Positions 1 to 8,328 of a stretch of DNA of 64,000 nt are shown in pieces. The translations under genes and the position numbers were made by a program. This DNA is from Burkholderia ambifaria (GTDB lineage Bacteria; Pseudomonadota; Gammaproteobacteria; Burkholderiales; Burkholderiaceae), in NCBI RefSeq assembly GCF_001443045.1, contig NZ_LKPJ01000021.1, positions 1 to 64,000 on the forward strand. Direction: 5' to 3'. Each line of letters opens with the position of its first letter. Position 1 is the stretch's first letter. The notes beneath the pieces were generated by a model. It ran no database searches. It saw only the letters and a list, made by a program, of their open reading frames with translations, and was not told where the DNA came from.

Positions 1-208
1 CACCGAAAGTTTCTTCAACAGCCTGAAGAACGAACGGGTGCATGCTACGCGATACCGTACCCATCAGGAAGCGATGACGGACTTGTTCGAATACATCGAA
101 GTGTTTTATAACCGCAGTCGTCGTCATTCGTCGCTCGGCTTCATATCGCCGGATCAGTTCCTGCAAAACTGGATCAAAGCTCAGCAGACCAAGGATGCGG
201 CTGCATAA
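1..208 (+). CDS. IS3-family transposase, C-terminal end (cut by window edge)
   Basis: The reading frame starting at base 2 is open to a TAA at 206-208 and encodes the last 68 residues of an IS3-type OrfB integrase. It shows the typical FNSLKNE segment, then the YNRSRRHSSLG stretch that carries the last part of the DDE catalytic core, and a short tail ending DAAA. The 5' part lies outside the window, so it cannot be seen whether the element is intact. No terminal inverted repeat was recognised just after the stop. It marks the left edge as an area of past insertion, in line with the decayed toxin-antitoxin pair nearby. Confidence 0.85.
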   Translation, partial: TESFFNSLKNERVHATRYRTHQEAMTDLFEYIEVFYNRSRRHSSLGFISPDQFLQNWIKAQQTKDAAA

Positions 209-328
209 CCAAGGGCCTCTGGAAGGCGAAAAACCGAGGGAACCTCAGAATGCACACTACGATTCCGATCAACGCGATTTCTGCAAGTGCAACCAAACCT
301 GCCCCTTGCATGGCGGTCGCCAATCCGT

Positions 329-1516
329 TCATTCGAAGTACACCGTTATTGGTTCAGCGAGCATGATCGGCCTATAGTCCGAAAATACAATGAAGTCTCC
401 GCCTCGATGGTGCCTGTCTTGCCACTCCCGGGACGAACGGTTCCGGACCGGATAGTAAACCTTCCCTGGTTCATAGAGGTTTGCGGCCGTACTGCCGGAC
501 ACGACGGGAAAGTCGAACCAGGGCTGCTCTGCGAGATTCGCTGCCGTGTAACTCGGCACGATAACCACACCGTTTTTGCTCCAGTGGCCCAGGTACTGGG
601 ATCGTGAATCTGTTGCCCCGTCGAAGGAATAGCCATCCCTGACGTATACGACAATATTCGTAACCGTCGCCTTCCTGTTCTCCGCATCGAAAATGACGCG
701 TGCTACTGCCGCATAAAGGTTGAATGCCCCCAACGCGCCGGTCAGGTCGTCAGGAACACCGGCATCCGGAAGCCGCCGTACGGCCTGCAGTGCCTTCTGC
801 TCAAACGAGCTTTCTACCGCTGCTCGCTGAAACTGGAATCCTTTGTGTAGCTTGCGAATATCGTAGCCGCTGACCGTCCAAGGCGATACTTCTCCGCGAC
901 CACGGTAGCGGCCGATAATGTCTTTGAGGGCCTCGTATGCACGCGAACTGTATATATCGGTATTTACCAGGTTATCGTATGCCTTCCTGGCACGCGTGTG
1001 CTTGAGGACCCAATCCAGTCTTATGGTAGTCCGATCGACCATTGACTCAGGGTAGAGTTCGCCATTCTGGTTGATCTCGTTCTGCTGATCTTTTGATGTG
1101 GGCGAGTAGTTGAGCTGCCCCGCAAACCAACGCTCCATCAGTTTCGCCGAAACTGGCATATGCTCTTTGCGCATTGCATCGGGAATTTTCTGAATATCGA
1201 AAGGCGGCACCACCCTTTCCTTCTCCGTCGGCTTCGGTTGCTTGGGCGGAACAGGTGCATCCAACCACTTCTTGATACGAGAAAACGCAGTCGCGACCTT
1301 TTCGATATCGTCCACCATCTTGTCGAGCGAGTCACGCTTGTCGACCTGCGCAACGGGCATAGATTGCTCTACTGGCGACTCGCTCGCCGGCGGCGCCATT
1401 GTCAGTGATAGGCCAAGATCACACGCCGGGATTCCCCCATCGTCCCCGTCGCATAGCTTCCATTTCCAAATCAGCTTGTTGATCCTGAAGTACGGAATCC
1501 TATCGTTATCGCTCAC
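329..1516 (-). CDS. DUF6402-like hypothetical protein
   Basis: A 395-residue protein starting at a GTG (1516) with a GAGGGG ribosome-binding site about 9 bases upstream. There is no signal peptide or membrane segment. A Pro/Lys-rich linker around residues 85-105 precedes a compact C-terminal half with many aromatic residues and conserved-looking blocks (YVRDGYSFDG, YLGHWSKNG, FIVFSDYRP). This organisation reminds me of the DUF6402 proteins common in Burkholderia, often seen among type VI secretion cargo genes, but no VgrG, PAAR or immunity gene is adjacent here. No function is claimed. The lower GC of the gene and the flanking IS tail suggest an acquired segment. Confidence 0.6.
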   Translation of the reverse strand: MSDNDRIPYFRINKLIWKWKLCDGDDGGIPACDLGLSLTMAPPASESPVEQSMPVAQVDKRDSLDKMVDDIEKVATAFSRIKKWLDAPVPPKQPKPTEKERVVPPFDIQKIPDAMRKEHMPVSAKLMERWFAGQLNYSPTSKDQQNEINQNGELYPESMVDRTTIRLDWVLKHTRARKAYDNLVNTDIYSSRAYEALKDIIGRYRGRGEVSPWTVSGYDIRKLHKGFQFQRAAVESSFEQKALQAVRRLPDAGVPDDLTGALGAFNLYAAVARVIFDAENRKATVTNIVVYVRDGYSFDGATDSRSQYLGHWSKNGVVIVPSYTAANLAEQPWFDFPVVSGSTAANLYEPGKVYYPVRNRSSREWQDRHHRGGDFIVFSDYRPIMLAEPITVYFE

Positions 1517-1603
1517 CGTGGCTTCCCCTCGGGTTGTAGAATCCCGGACCTTACAGATTCACTCACCGGTTCACAACGTTACGCATGCGCCGTTCATCAA
1601 GAA

Positions 1604-1726
1604 TCACAGATTCGACGGAGTCGCCAACGCGGAAAACTCGTGTCGTGAAACAAGCGGCAGGCAGTCCCGCGGTTCGGGACAAAGCACCCAAGCATCGTTG
1701 TCAACTGTGAACGGCGACCTCGTCAT
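1604..1726 (-). pseudogene. Remnant of a PIN-domain toxin
   Basis: A 40-codon frame begins with an ATG that overlaps the antitoxin stop as ATGA (1726-1723), the usual arrangement for the toxin of this pair. The first 25 residues (MTRSPFTV, DAWVLCPEPRDCL) resemble the N-terminus of PIN toxins partnered with excisionase-like antitoxins, which from memory begin like MTRSPFTVVYDACVLYPAP with the first catalytic Asp. Similarity then breaks down and a TGA follows at residue 41, whereas an intact PIN toxin has about 130-200 residues. I infer a deleted or decayed toxin. A false match in a short frame remains possible. Confidence 0.5.
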
Positions 1727-2190
1727 TCGTAGCCCATTCCGAACTCTTGCGCTTGCCGGCTCAGTTCTTCCATTGCATCGATGCTAACCTGATCGCGTTC
1801 CGTCTTGTAGCGCGTCAGATCGGACAAGCGCACACAACGGTGCTTTCCGGTTTTGTGATACGGCAGCGCCTTCGATTCGAGAAGCTTTATGAGATGCGGC
1901 CGCGACACATTGAGCAAGTCAGCCGCTTCCTGCGTCGTCAGCCCAGCATGAACAGGCACGACCTTGACGGCGTTGCCATCGGCGAGTTCAGCGAGGATGT
2001 CAACCAGCAGGCGCAGTGCAGACGTCGGGAGTTCGACTTGATGCGCGCAATTTTCGTCGTCGAAAATCTGGATGCGCTGTATTTCCGTTCGCGTGGCGAG
2101 GCAAGCCGCCAGCGCACGCTGCCCTTCGACAGCCGCCTGCACCTCGCGGTCCACGGGCAAGATCGTGTCAGACGTCGACGTATGGGGCAT
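1723..2190 (-). CDS. Excisionase-like HTH antitoxin (orphan)
   Basis: A 155-residue protein. The ATG at 2190 is chosen because GGAG lies six bases upstream; an in-frame TTG exists at 2202. The C-terminal half holds a MerR/excisionase-type helix-turn-helix around residues 85-125 (LTTQEAADLLNVSRPHLIKLL) followed by the wing YHKTGKHRCVRLSDL. This family serves as the antitoxin of type II pairs with PIN-domain RNases and autoregulates its promoter. The downstream partner survives only as a short remnant (1604-1726), so the gene now looks like an orphan antitoxin or a leftover regulator. Confidence 0.75.
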   Translation of the reverse strand: MPHTSTSDTILPVDREVQAAVEGQRALAACLATRTEIQRIQIFDDENCAHQVELPTSALRLLVDILAELADGNAVKVVPVHAGLTTQEAADLLNVSRPHLIKLLESKALPYHKTGKHRCVRLSDLTRYKTERDQVSIDAMEELSRQAQEFGMGYE

Positions 2191-2284
2191 CGCGCACTCC
2201 AATGTAGGTTTTGGAATGCGAAATCTTAATCTCAGTCAACGAAATTCGATCGAACTCTATGGAACTAGCAACCTCCGGTATCGC

Positions 2285-3088
2285 TCAATACGTCGCATCC
2301 CGCTTCGTCGCCACCTCGCCCTTCCCCTTGAACCGCACCGCCAGCGCCTCCGCCCCCCTCGCCAGCAGCGTCGTATCGACTCCCACCGCGACAAACAACG
2401 CCCCCGCTTCCAGATACCGCCGCGCCGCCGCCTCATCCGCGCTGAGAATCCCCGGCGCCTTGCCGGCCGCCTTGATCGCCCGGATCGCGCCGTCGATCGC
2501 CGCTTGCACATCCGGATGCCCCGGATTGCCGAGATGTCCGAGATCGGCAGCGAGATCCGCCGGACCGATGAACACGCCGTCCACGCCCTCGACCCGCGCA
2601 ATCGCATCGATCGCGTCGAGCCCCGCACGCGTCTCGACCTGCACGAGCACGGCCATCTCGTCGTTCGCACGATGCAGATAGTCACCGACCCGGTTCCACC
2701 GCGACGCGCGTGCCAACGCACTGCCGACCCCGCGAATGCCGTGCGGCGGATAACGCGTCGCGGCCACCGCCGCGCGCGCTTCGTCGGCGCTCTGCACCAT
2801 CGGCACGAGCAGCGTCTGTGCGCCAAGATCGAGCACCTGCTTGACGATCACCGGATCGTTCCACGGCACGCGTACGACCGGATGCGACGGATACGGCGCG
2901 ATCGCCTGCAACTGCGCGAGGATCGTCGGCACCGTGTTCGGCGCATGTTCGCCGTCGATCAGCAGCCAGTCGAAACCGGCGCCCGCGACGACTTCGGCAC
3001 TGTATGGATTGGCGAGCCCGAGCCACAGCCCGATCTGCGCGTCGCCGCGCGCGAGCGCGGCCTTGAAGACATTCGACGGAATCTGCAT
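2285..3088 (-). CDS. hpaI: 4-hydroxy-2-oxoheptanedioate aldolase
   Basis: A 267-residue class II aldolase of the HpcH/HpaI family. It splits 4-hydroxy-2-oxoheptane-1,7-dioate into pyruvate and succinic semialdehyde, the last step of homoprotocatechuate breakdown in the cytoplasm. Family features include LIDGEHAPNT near residue 45 with the catalytic His, the metal-binding block ETRAGLDAID near 150 and GPADLAADLG near 175. The length equals the usual 260-270. It is the last gene of the minus-strand hpa operon, 12 bases after hpaH. Confidence 0.93.
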   Translation of the reverse strand: MQIPSNVFKAALARGDAQIGLWLGLANPYSAEVVAGAGFDWLLIDGEHAPNTVPTILAQLQAIAPYPSHPVVRVPWNDPVIVKQVLDLGAQTLLVPMVQSADEARAAVAATRYPPHGIRGVGSALARASRWNRVGDYLHRANDEMAVLVQVETRAGLDAIDAIARVEGVDGVFIGPADLAADLGHLGNPGHPDVQAAIDGAIRAIKAAGKAPGILSADEAAARRYLEAGALFVAVGVDTTLLARGAEALAVRFKGKGEVATKRDATY

Positions 3089-3100
3089 CGCTCGCTCACC

Positions 3101-3904
3101 TCACTCGAAGTAGCACTGGATCGTCCCGAGCGGGCCGTAGTCGACGCTGAACGTGTCGCCCGGCCGCGCTGCGCACGGCCGCGTAAACGAGCCGCCCAGC
3201 ACGATCTGCCCCGGCTCCAGCGCGACGTCGAAGCGTGACAGCCGATTGGCGAGCCACGCGACGCCATTGGCAGGATGATTCAGCACGCCGGCCGCGACAC
3301 CCGTTTCCTCGACCACGCCGTTGCGCGACATGATCGCGGCAACCCAGCGCAGATCGACGTCCTGCGGCCGCACCGGCCGCCCGCCGATCACGACGCCCGC
3401 GTTCGCCGCGTTGTCGGCGATCGTGTCGAACACCTTGCGCGGCCGCTTCGTATCGGGATCGATCGACTGGCTGCGCGCATCGATGATCTCGAGCGCGGGC
3501 ACCACGTAGTCGACCGCGTCATACACGTCGAAGATCGTGCAGTTCGGGCCGGTGAGCCGCTTGCCGAGCACGAACGCGAGTTCGACCTCGACGCGCGGCA
3601 CGATGAAGCGTCCGGTCGGGATCGTGCCGCCGTCGTCGAAGAACATGTCGTCGAGCAGCGCGCCGTAATCGGGTTCGTCGATCTGCGACGTGTTCTGCAT
3701 CGCCTTCGACGTGAGGCCGATCTTGTGGCCCTTGAGCGTGCGACCTTCCACAAGTTTCAGTGCCACCCACGCGCGCTGGATCGCATATGCGTCGTCGATC
3801 GTGATGTCGGGATGGTCGAGCGAGATCTGGCGGATCTGCGTGCGTTCGCGCTCGGCGTCGTGCAGACGCCGTGCGAGCTGGTCGATGATGGCGGGTTCGA
3901 GCAT
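3101..3904 (-). CDS. hpaH: 2-oxo-hept-4-ene-1,7-dioate hydratase
   Basis: A 267-residue hydratase of the fumarylacetoacetase/MhpD superfamily. It adds water to 2-oxo-hept-4-ene-1,7-dioate to give the substrate of HpaI. The core shows GHKIGLTSKAMQ near residue 60, the metal-ligand block VEVELAFVLG near 105 and GSFTRPCAARPGD near the C-terminus, all characteristic of the family. The gene sits between hpaF and hpaI with 12-19 base gaps, which indicates one transcript. Confidence 0.93.
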   Translation of the reverse strand: MLEPAIIDQLARRLHDAERERTQIRQISLDHPDITIDDAYAIQRAWVALKLVEGRTLKGHKIGLTSKAMQNTSQIDEPDYGALLDDMFFDDGGTIPTGRFIVPRVEVELAFVLGKRLTGPNCTIFDVYDAVDYVVPALEIIDARSQSIDPDTKRPRKVFDTIADNAANAGVVIGGRPVRPQDVDLRWVAAIMSRNGVVEETGVAAGVLNHPANGVAWLANRLSRFDVALEPGQIVLGGSFTRPCAARPGDTFSVDYGPLGTIQCYFE

Positions 3905-3923
3905 GGTCGGATCGGGAATGGGT

Positions 3924-4316
3924 TCAGCCGGCCCGCTTGTAGCGGGCGTGGATGTTGTTGTGCTTGTACGAGCCGCTTTCGCTGAACTCGGTGAGTTCCA
4001 TCGACAGCGCGAGATAACGCTTCGCGTAAAGCTCCGCGAAATGCGCCTTGATCGCGTCGAACAGCGCGTCGCACGCGGCCTTCTTGGTCTCGTCGCTGCG
4101 GCCCGAGCCGATCTTCAGCGTCACGTGGACGAACGCGTCGTCCTCGGTGCCGTCGGCGACGCAGTAGTCCTGCAGCTCGATCGCACGCGAGCGGATGCCG
4201 CCCGTCGGAAACACGCCGCCCTGCGCGATCAGCGTGGCGTTGATCGTGCGCAGCAGCGTGGGAATGCGCGCGTCGTCGCGGATGTTCGCGGTGTATTCGA
4301 CGACGATGTGTGGCAT
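3924..4316 (-). CDS. hpaF: 5-carboxymethyl-2-hydroxymuconate isomerase
   Basis: A 130-residue tautomerase-fold isomerase. It interconverts 5-carboxymethyl-2-hydroxymuconate and its oxo form between HpaE and HpaG. The start at 4316 puts Pro directly after Met (MPHIVVEY), and this N-terminal Pro is the catalytic base of the family. The length agrees with HpaF/HpcD (about 126). A longer overlapping frame exists upstream but would bury the Pro, so it was rejected. Part of the hpa operon. Confidence 0.92.
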   Translation of the reverse strand: MPHIVVEYTANIRDDARIPTLLRTINATLIAQGGVFPTGGIRSRAIELQDYCVADGTEDDAFVHVTLKIGSGRSDETKKAACDALFDAIKAHFAELYAKRYLALSMELTEFSESGSYKHNNIHARYKRAG

Positions 4317-4345
4317 GGCAACGCTCCGGATAGGTGATGCGGCGC

Positions 4346-5194
4346 TCAGGCGAGCGGGAAGATCGCGTTGATCTGCCCGGTGCCCGAGCTCGCGAAATAG
4401 TCGGTGACGATCTCGACGGGCTTGTCGTAGCGATCCCAGCCGAGCAGGCCGAGCAGCATCGCCGTGTCGTGCATCCCGCCTTCGCCGTGACAATGCACGT
4501 TGTACTCGGGCAGCATCGCGCAGAAGGTCTTGAAATCGCCCTGCTTCCACAGCTCGACCACGCGCAGGTCGACCTGCCGGAAGAATTCGCGGCTGATCTG
4601 GTGGATCGATTCCTCGGGGCTGCCGTTGTCGTTGAAGCGATGCGACAGCGAGCCACTCGCAAGGAATGCGACGTTCGAATCGCTCTTCTCGATCGCTTCG
4701 AGCAGCGCCTCGCCGAAGCGCCGGCTCTCGTCGAGCTGATGCCACATGCACCAGCCGGCGATCGACACGACCTTGAAGTGCTGGTCGCCGTTCATGTAGC
4801 GCATCGGCACGAGCGTGCCGTATTCGAGCTCGAGGCTGTCGATCTCGTGCGCGCGCGTCGCGATGCCGCGCGCGCTGGCCGTCTCGGCGATCAGGCGGCC
4901 GAGTTCCGGGTTGCCCGGATACGCGTACTGCATGTCGCGGATGAAATGCGGCAGCTCGTTGCTCGTGTAGATTCCCGAGAAGCGCGCATTGCAGTTCACG
5001 TGATAGCCGGCGTTGACGAGCCAGTGCACGTCCGACACGACGATCGTGTCGACGCCGAGCGCACGGCAGCGCTCGCCGATCAGCCGATGGCCGCGGATCG
5101 CTGCCTCGCGGCAGCCGTGATGCTTGCCAGGCAACTCCGACAGGTACATCGACGGCACGTGCGTGACCTTCGCGGCGAGGGACAGTTTGCCCAT
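4346..5194 (-). CDS. hpaD: 3,4-dihydroxyphenylacetate 2,3-dioxygenase
   Basis: A 282-residue extradiol ring-cleavage dioxygenase of the LigB-like type III class, which opens homoprotocatechuate with a non-haem metal. Matching blocks are VPSMYLSELPGKHHGC near the N-terminus, the metal-ligand His in VSDVHWLVN, SNELPHFIRDM, and LASGSLSHRF. The C-terminus ends SSGTGQINAIFPLA as in enterobacterial HpaD (283 residues). Two adjacent ATGs exist (5197 and 5194); GGAG is spaced eight bases from the second, which I prefer. A much longer upstream extension of this frame is antisense to nothing useful and overlaps hpaE. Confidence 0.93.
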   Translation of the reverse strand: MGKLSLAAKVTHVPSMYLSELPGKHHGCREAAIRGHRLIGERCRALGVDTIVVSDVHWLVNAGYHVNCNARFSGIYTSNELPHFIRDMQYAYPGNPELGRLIAETASARGIATRAHEIDSLELEYGTLVPMRYMNGDQHFKVVSIAGWCMWHQLDESRRFGEALLEAIEKSDSNVAFLASGSLSHRFNDNGSPEESIHQISREFFRQVDLRVVELWKQGDFKTFCAMLPEYNVHCHGEGGMHDTAMLLGLLGWDRYDKPVEIVTDYFASSGTGQINAIFPLA

Positions 5195-5238
5195 CATCAA
5201 GTCTCCGTATTCTTTTGCGCCGAAACGCCCCGCGCCCG

Positions 5239-6702
5239 TTACACGCCCCAGCGGGGAATGTGATGCGAACCCATCGAGATGCACACGTTCTTGATCTCCG
5301 CGAACACCTCGAAGCTGTACTCGCCGCCCTCGCGCCCGGTGCCCGATTCCTTCACGCCGCCGAACGGCTGGCGCAGGTCGCGCACGTTCTGGCTGTTCAC
5401 GAACACCATCCCGGCCTCGATGCCGCGCGCGAGGCGATGCACCTTGCCGACGTCCTGCGTCCAGATGTACGACGCGAGCCCGTAGGACGTGTCGTTCGCG
5501 AGCCGCAGCCCTTCTTCCTCGTCCTCGAACGGGATCAGGCACGCGACCGGCCCGAAGATCTCTTCCTGCGCGATGCGCATCCGGTTGTCGACGTCCGCGA
5601 ACACGGTCGGCCGCACGAAGTTGCCGTGGCGAAGATGATCGGCGAGACCGGCCGGCTTGTCCGCGCCGCCCGCGACCACGCGCGCGCCTTCCTGCTCGCC
5701 GATGCGGATGTAGCCGGTTACCTTCTCCCAGTGCTGGCGCGTGATCATCGCGCCGAGCTGCGTGCCCGGATCGGACGGGTCGCCGACCACCAGGTTGTTC
5801 GCGCGGCGCGCGAATTCCTGCACGAAACGGTCGTAGATCGTGCGCTGTACGAAGATCCGCGAGCCCGCGGTACAACGCTCGCCGTTGATCGAGAAGATCG
5901 TGAACAGCGACGCGTCGAGCGCGCGGTCGAAATCGGCATCGTCGAAGATCAGCACCGGCGACTTGCCGCCAAGCTCCATCGAATACTTCTTCAGGCCTGC
6001 GCGTTCCATGATCCGCTTGCCCGTGACCGTGCCGCCCGTAAACGACACCGCGCGCACGTCGGGATGGCGCACCAGCGCATCGCCGGCAGTCGCGCCGTAA
6101 CCCTGCACGACGTTCAGCACGCCCGGCGGAATGCCGGCTTCGAGCGCGAGCCGGCCGAGCTGGTCGGCCGTCAGCGGCGACAGCTCCGACATCTTCAGCA
6201 CGGCCGTGTTGCCGAGCGCGAGACACGGCGCCGTCTTCCACGTCGCGGTCATGAACGGCACGTTCCACGGCGACACCAGCGCGCACACGCCGACCGGCTG
6301 GTACAGCGTGTAGTTCAGCATCTGGTCGTCGACCGGATACGTGCGGCCGTTCATCTGCACGCACACTTCCGCGAAGAAGTTGAAGTTCTCGGACGCGCGC
6401 GGAATCAGCTGTTTGCTCGTCTGCGCGATCGGCAGGCCGGTGTCCTGCGTCTCGAGCGCGGCGAGCATCGGCACGTTCTTCTCGATCAGTTCGCCGAGCT
6501 TGCGCATCAGCTTCGCACGCTCCTTCGCAGGCGTGTTCGCCCACTTCGGAAACGCTTCCTTCGCCGCGCGCACGGCCGCGTCGACTTCGGCCTCGCCGGC
6601 CGACGCGACGTCGGTGATCACGTCGCCCGTCGCAGGGTTCAGCGTCGTGAAGGTCTCGCGGCTCTCGACTTCGCGGCCGTCGATCCAGTGCTTGATGGTC
6701 AT
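5239..6702 (-). CDS. hpaE: 5-carboxymethyl-2-hydroxymuconate semialdehyde dehydrogenase
   Basis: A 487-residue NAD-dependent aldehyde dehydrogenase that oxidises the ring-cleavage product of HpaD. The family signature MELGGKSPVL (catalytic Glu, near residue 245) and the active-site Cys in NGERCTAGSRIF (near 280) are present, followed by FGPVACLIPF and the C-terminal PFGGVKESGTGREGG. The length equals HpaE/HpcC (about 488). The start ATG at 6702 has a GGAGAG site a few bases upstream. Fourth gene of the minus-strand hpa operon counting from hpaG1. Confidence 0.94.
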   Translation of the reverse strand: MTIKHWIDGREVESRETFTTLNPATGDVITDVASAGEAEVDAAVRAAKEAFPKWANTPAKERAKLMRKLGELIEKNVPMLAALETQDTGLPIAQTSKQLIPRASENFNFFAEVCVQMNGRTYPVDDQMLNYTLYQPVGVCALVSPWNVPFMTATWKTAPCLALGNTAVLKMSELSPLTADQLGRLALEAGIPPGVLNVVQGYGATAGDALVRHPDVRAVSFTGGTVTGKRIMERAGLKKYSMELGGKSPVLIFDDADFDRALDASLFTIFSINGERCTAGSRIFVQRTIYDRFVQEFARRANNLVVGDPSDPGTQLGAMITRQHWEKVTGYIRIGEQEGARVVAGGADKPAGLADHLRHGNFVRPTVFADVDNRMRIAQEEIFGPVACLIPFEDEEEGLRLANDTSYGLASYIWTQDVGKVHRLARGIEAGMVFVNSQNVRDLRQPFGGVKESGTGREGGEYSFEVFAEIKNVCISMGSHHIPRWGV

Positions 6703-6724
6703 GCTCTCTCCTTGGGCGACGGGC

Positions 6725-7489
6725 TCAGCCGGCGCGATAGTAGTCTGCTTCGCCGACGATCGTGTTCACGAGCCGGCCGATCCCTTCGATTTCCGTCACG
6801 ACCTCGTCGCCCGGCTTCGTGTCCGCCAATCCTTCCGGCGTGCCGGTCAGGATCAGGTCGCCCGGCGAGAGCGTCATGAAGCCGCTGATATGCTCGATCA
6901 GCGCGGGCACGTCGAAGATCATGTCGCGCGTGCTGCCGCGCTGCGTCTCCTGGCCGTTCACCGTCGTGCGCAGCATCAGGTCGCCCGCATCGCCGATCTC
7001 GTCGCGGCTCACGAACCACGGCCCGAGCGGCGTGCAGGTGTCGCGGTTCTTCACGCGCAGGTTCGGGCGGTAGTAGTTTTCGAGGTAATCCCGGATCGCA
7101 TAGTCGTTCGCGACCGTATAGCCGGCGACGTAATCGAGCGCCTGCGCGCGGCTCACGTTGCGCGCCGGACGGCCGATCACGACGGCCAGCTCGCACTCGT
7201 AGTGCATGTGCGTTGCATCCGCCGGGCGCACGGTGTGCGACCGGTGGCCGATGAACGTGTTCGGCCCCTTCAGGAAGATCAGCGGCTCGCTCGGCGCGTT
7301 GAACGCGAGTTCCTTCGCGTGGTCCGCGTAGTTCAGGCCCAACGCGAACGTCGTGCGCGGCGCGACTGGCGGCAGCCACGTCACCGCGTCCTCGGCGATC
7401 ACGCGCCCCGTGTCGAGGCGAATCACGCCGTCGCCCGCCGGTTCGGCCGCATGCAGTGCGCCGTTGTAGATCACGCGCGCCGTCTTCAT
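6725..7489 (-). CDS. hpaG2: Homoprotocatechuate pathway isomerase/decarboxylase, second HpaG-type half
   Basis: A 254-residue fumarylacetoacetate-hydrolase-fold protein. HpaG catalyses decarboxylation of 5-oxopent-3-ene-1,2,5-tricarboxylate and isomerisation of the product. Typical segments are ALGLNYADHAKEL near residue 50, FLKGPNTFIG, the acidic metal ligands in HYECELAVVIG near 98, and LILTGTPEGL near 215. The ATG overlaps the stop of hpaG1 as ATGA, so the two halves are translationally coupled. In enterobacteria the two domains are fused in one chain; here they are separate polypeptides, a common alternative. Confidence 0.9.
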   Translation of the reverse strand: MKTARVIYNGALHAAEPAGDGVIRLDTGRVIAEDAVTWLPPVAPRTTFALGLNYADHAKELAFNAPSEPLIFLKGPNTFIGHRSHTVRPADATHMHYECELAVVIGRPARNVSRAQALDYVAGYTVANDYAIRDYLENYYRPNLRVKNRDTCTPLGPWFVSRDEIGDAGDLMLRTTVNGQETQRGSTRDMIFDVPALIEHISGFMTLSPGDLILTGTPEGLADTKPGDEVVTEIEGIGRLVNTIVGEADYYRAG

Positions 7490-8175
7490 CGTGCGTCCTC
7501 CGCAATCAGCGTATGCCGCAACGTGCCGATGCCGTCGGCGGCGATCTCGATGGTGCTGCCCGCGCGGGCGCGCGGTGCGGCGCCCGGAACGCCGAGCAGC
7601 AGCACGTCGCCCGCGTCGAACGACATGAAGGCCGTCACGTCGGCGATCAGTTCGCGCACCGGGCGGATCAGCGTGGCGGTCGACGTGGACACCGCCGTGT
7701 TGCCGTCGATCCGCACGGTCAGGCCGATCGCGTCGACGTCGCCGAGCGCGGCCGCCGGCACGATCGCCGGACCCAGCGGGCAGAAGCCGTCGCGGCATTT
7801 GAAGCGCACGGCCGGACGGTAGTAATCGGGATGCGGAACCGACACGTCGCTCGCAAGCGTGAAGCCGTGCAGGTAGTCGAGCGCCTGCGCGGCCGGCACG
7901 CGCGTCGCGCGTCGCGAGAACACGACGGCCACCGACGCGCCGATCTCCAGCGCGTCGATGCCGGCCGGCACCACGACCGCCGCGCCGTCCGCCGCATGCG
8001 TGTTGGCCGGCTTGATGTAAAGGATCGGCGCCTGCGGCGGACGGCCGTAAGGCGGTGCGTGCACGGCATCGCCGAGCGCGTCGAGTGCGGCGCGCTCGTT
8101 GAGCAGCGCACCGTAGACGGTACCGATGGCGACCGGCAGCGGCGGCGCCGCGGCGGTCCTGCAAGACAGCTCCAT
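7486..8175 (-). CDS. hpaG1: Homoprotocatechuate pathway isomerase/decarboxylase, first HpaG-type half
   Basis: A 229-residue protein of the same fold as its downstream neighbour. It carries IGTVYGALLNER near the start, ILYIKPANTH, the metal-site block ALEIGASVAVVF and DVLLLGVPGAAP near the end. It matches the N-terminal half of fused HpaG. It is the promoter-proximal gene of the hpa operon and lies about 150 bases from the divergent hpaR. The operon lacks the hydroxylase genes hpaBC and a transporter, so this locus alone starts from homoprotocatechuate. Confidence 0.9.
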   Translation of the reverse strand: MELSCRTAAAPPLPVAIGTVYGALLNERAALDALGDAVHAPPYGRPPQAPILYIKPANTHAADGAAVVVPAGIDALEIGASVAVVFSRRATRVPAAQALDYLHGFTLASDVSVPHPDYYRPAVRFKCRDGFCPLGPAIVPAAALGDVDAIGLTVRIDGNTAVSTSTATLIRPVRELIADVTAFMSFDAGDVLLLGVPGAAPRARAGSTIEIAADGIGTLRHTLIAEDAR

Positions 8176-8216
8176 GCGTCATTCCCCTGCCGCGCGTCGC
8201 GGCGCATCGTCAATAG

Positions 8217-8302
8217 TTAATATCTTAAATAAACAATCGGACGCTGGCAACCTTGATTACCCTGATATGCGGAATTCATCACCATCGGCTGTTAAGATTG
8301 AT
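8217..8302. promoter_or_regulatory. Divergent hpaG1/hpaR control region with possible HpaR sites
   Basis: This AT-rich spacer separates hpaG1 and hpaR. An imperfect inverted repeat TTAATATCTTAA lies at 8217-8228. A related block in opposite orientation, GTTAAGATTGA, lies at 8291-8301, just before hpaR. MarR-type HpaR repressors bind such AT-rich imperfect palindromes in the divergent promoter, so these are the natural operator candidates. The match is by shape and position only. Confidence 0.35.
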
Positions 8303-8328
8303 GCGTCCCCGTCCATTCCCCACCCCCG

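Noticed and set aside
4346..6544. A 732-codon minus-strand frame covering hpaD and most of hpaE
   Set aside because: Only the last 282 codons match a protein (HpaD). The upstream part is an Arg/Ala-rich shadow of hpaE with no start signal.
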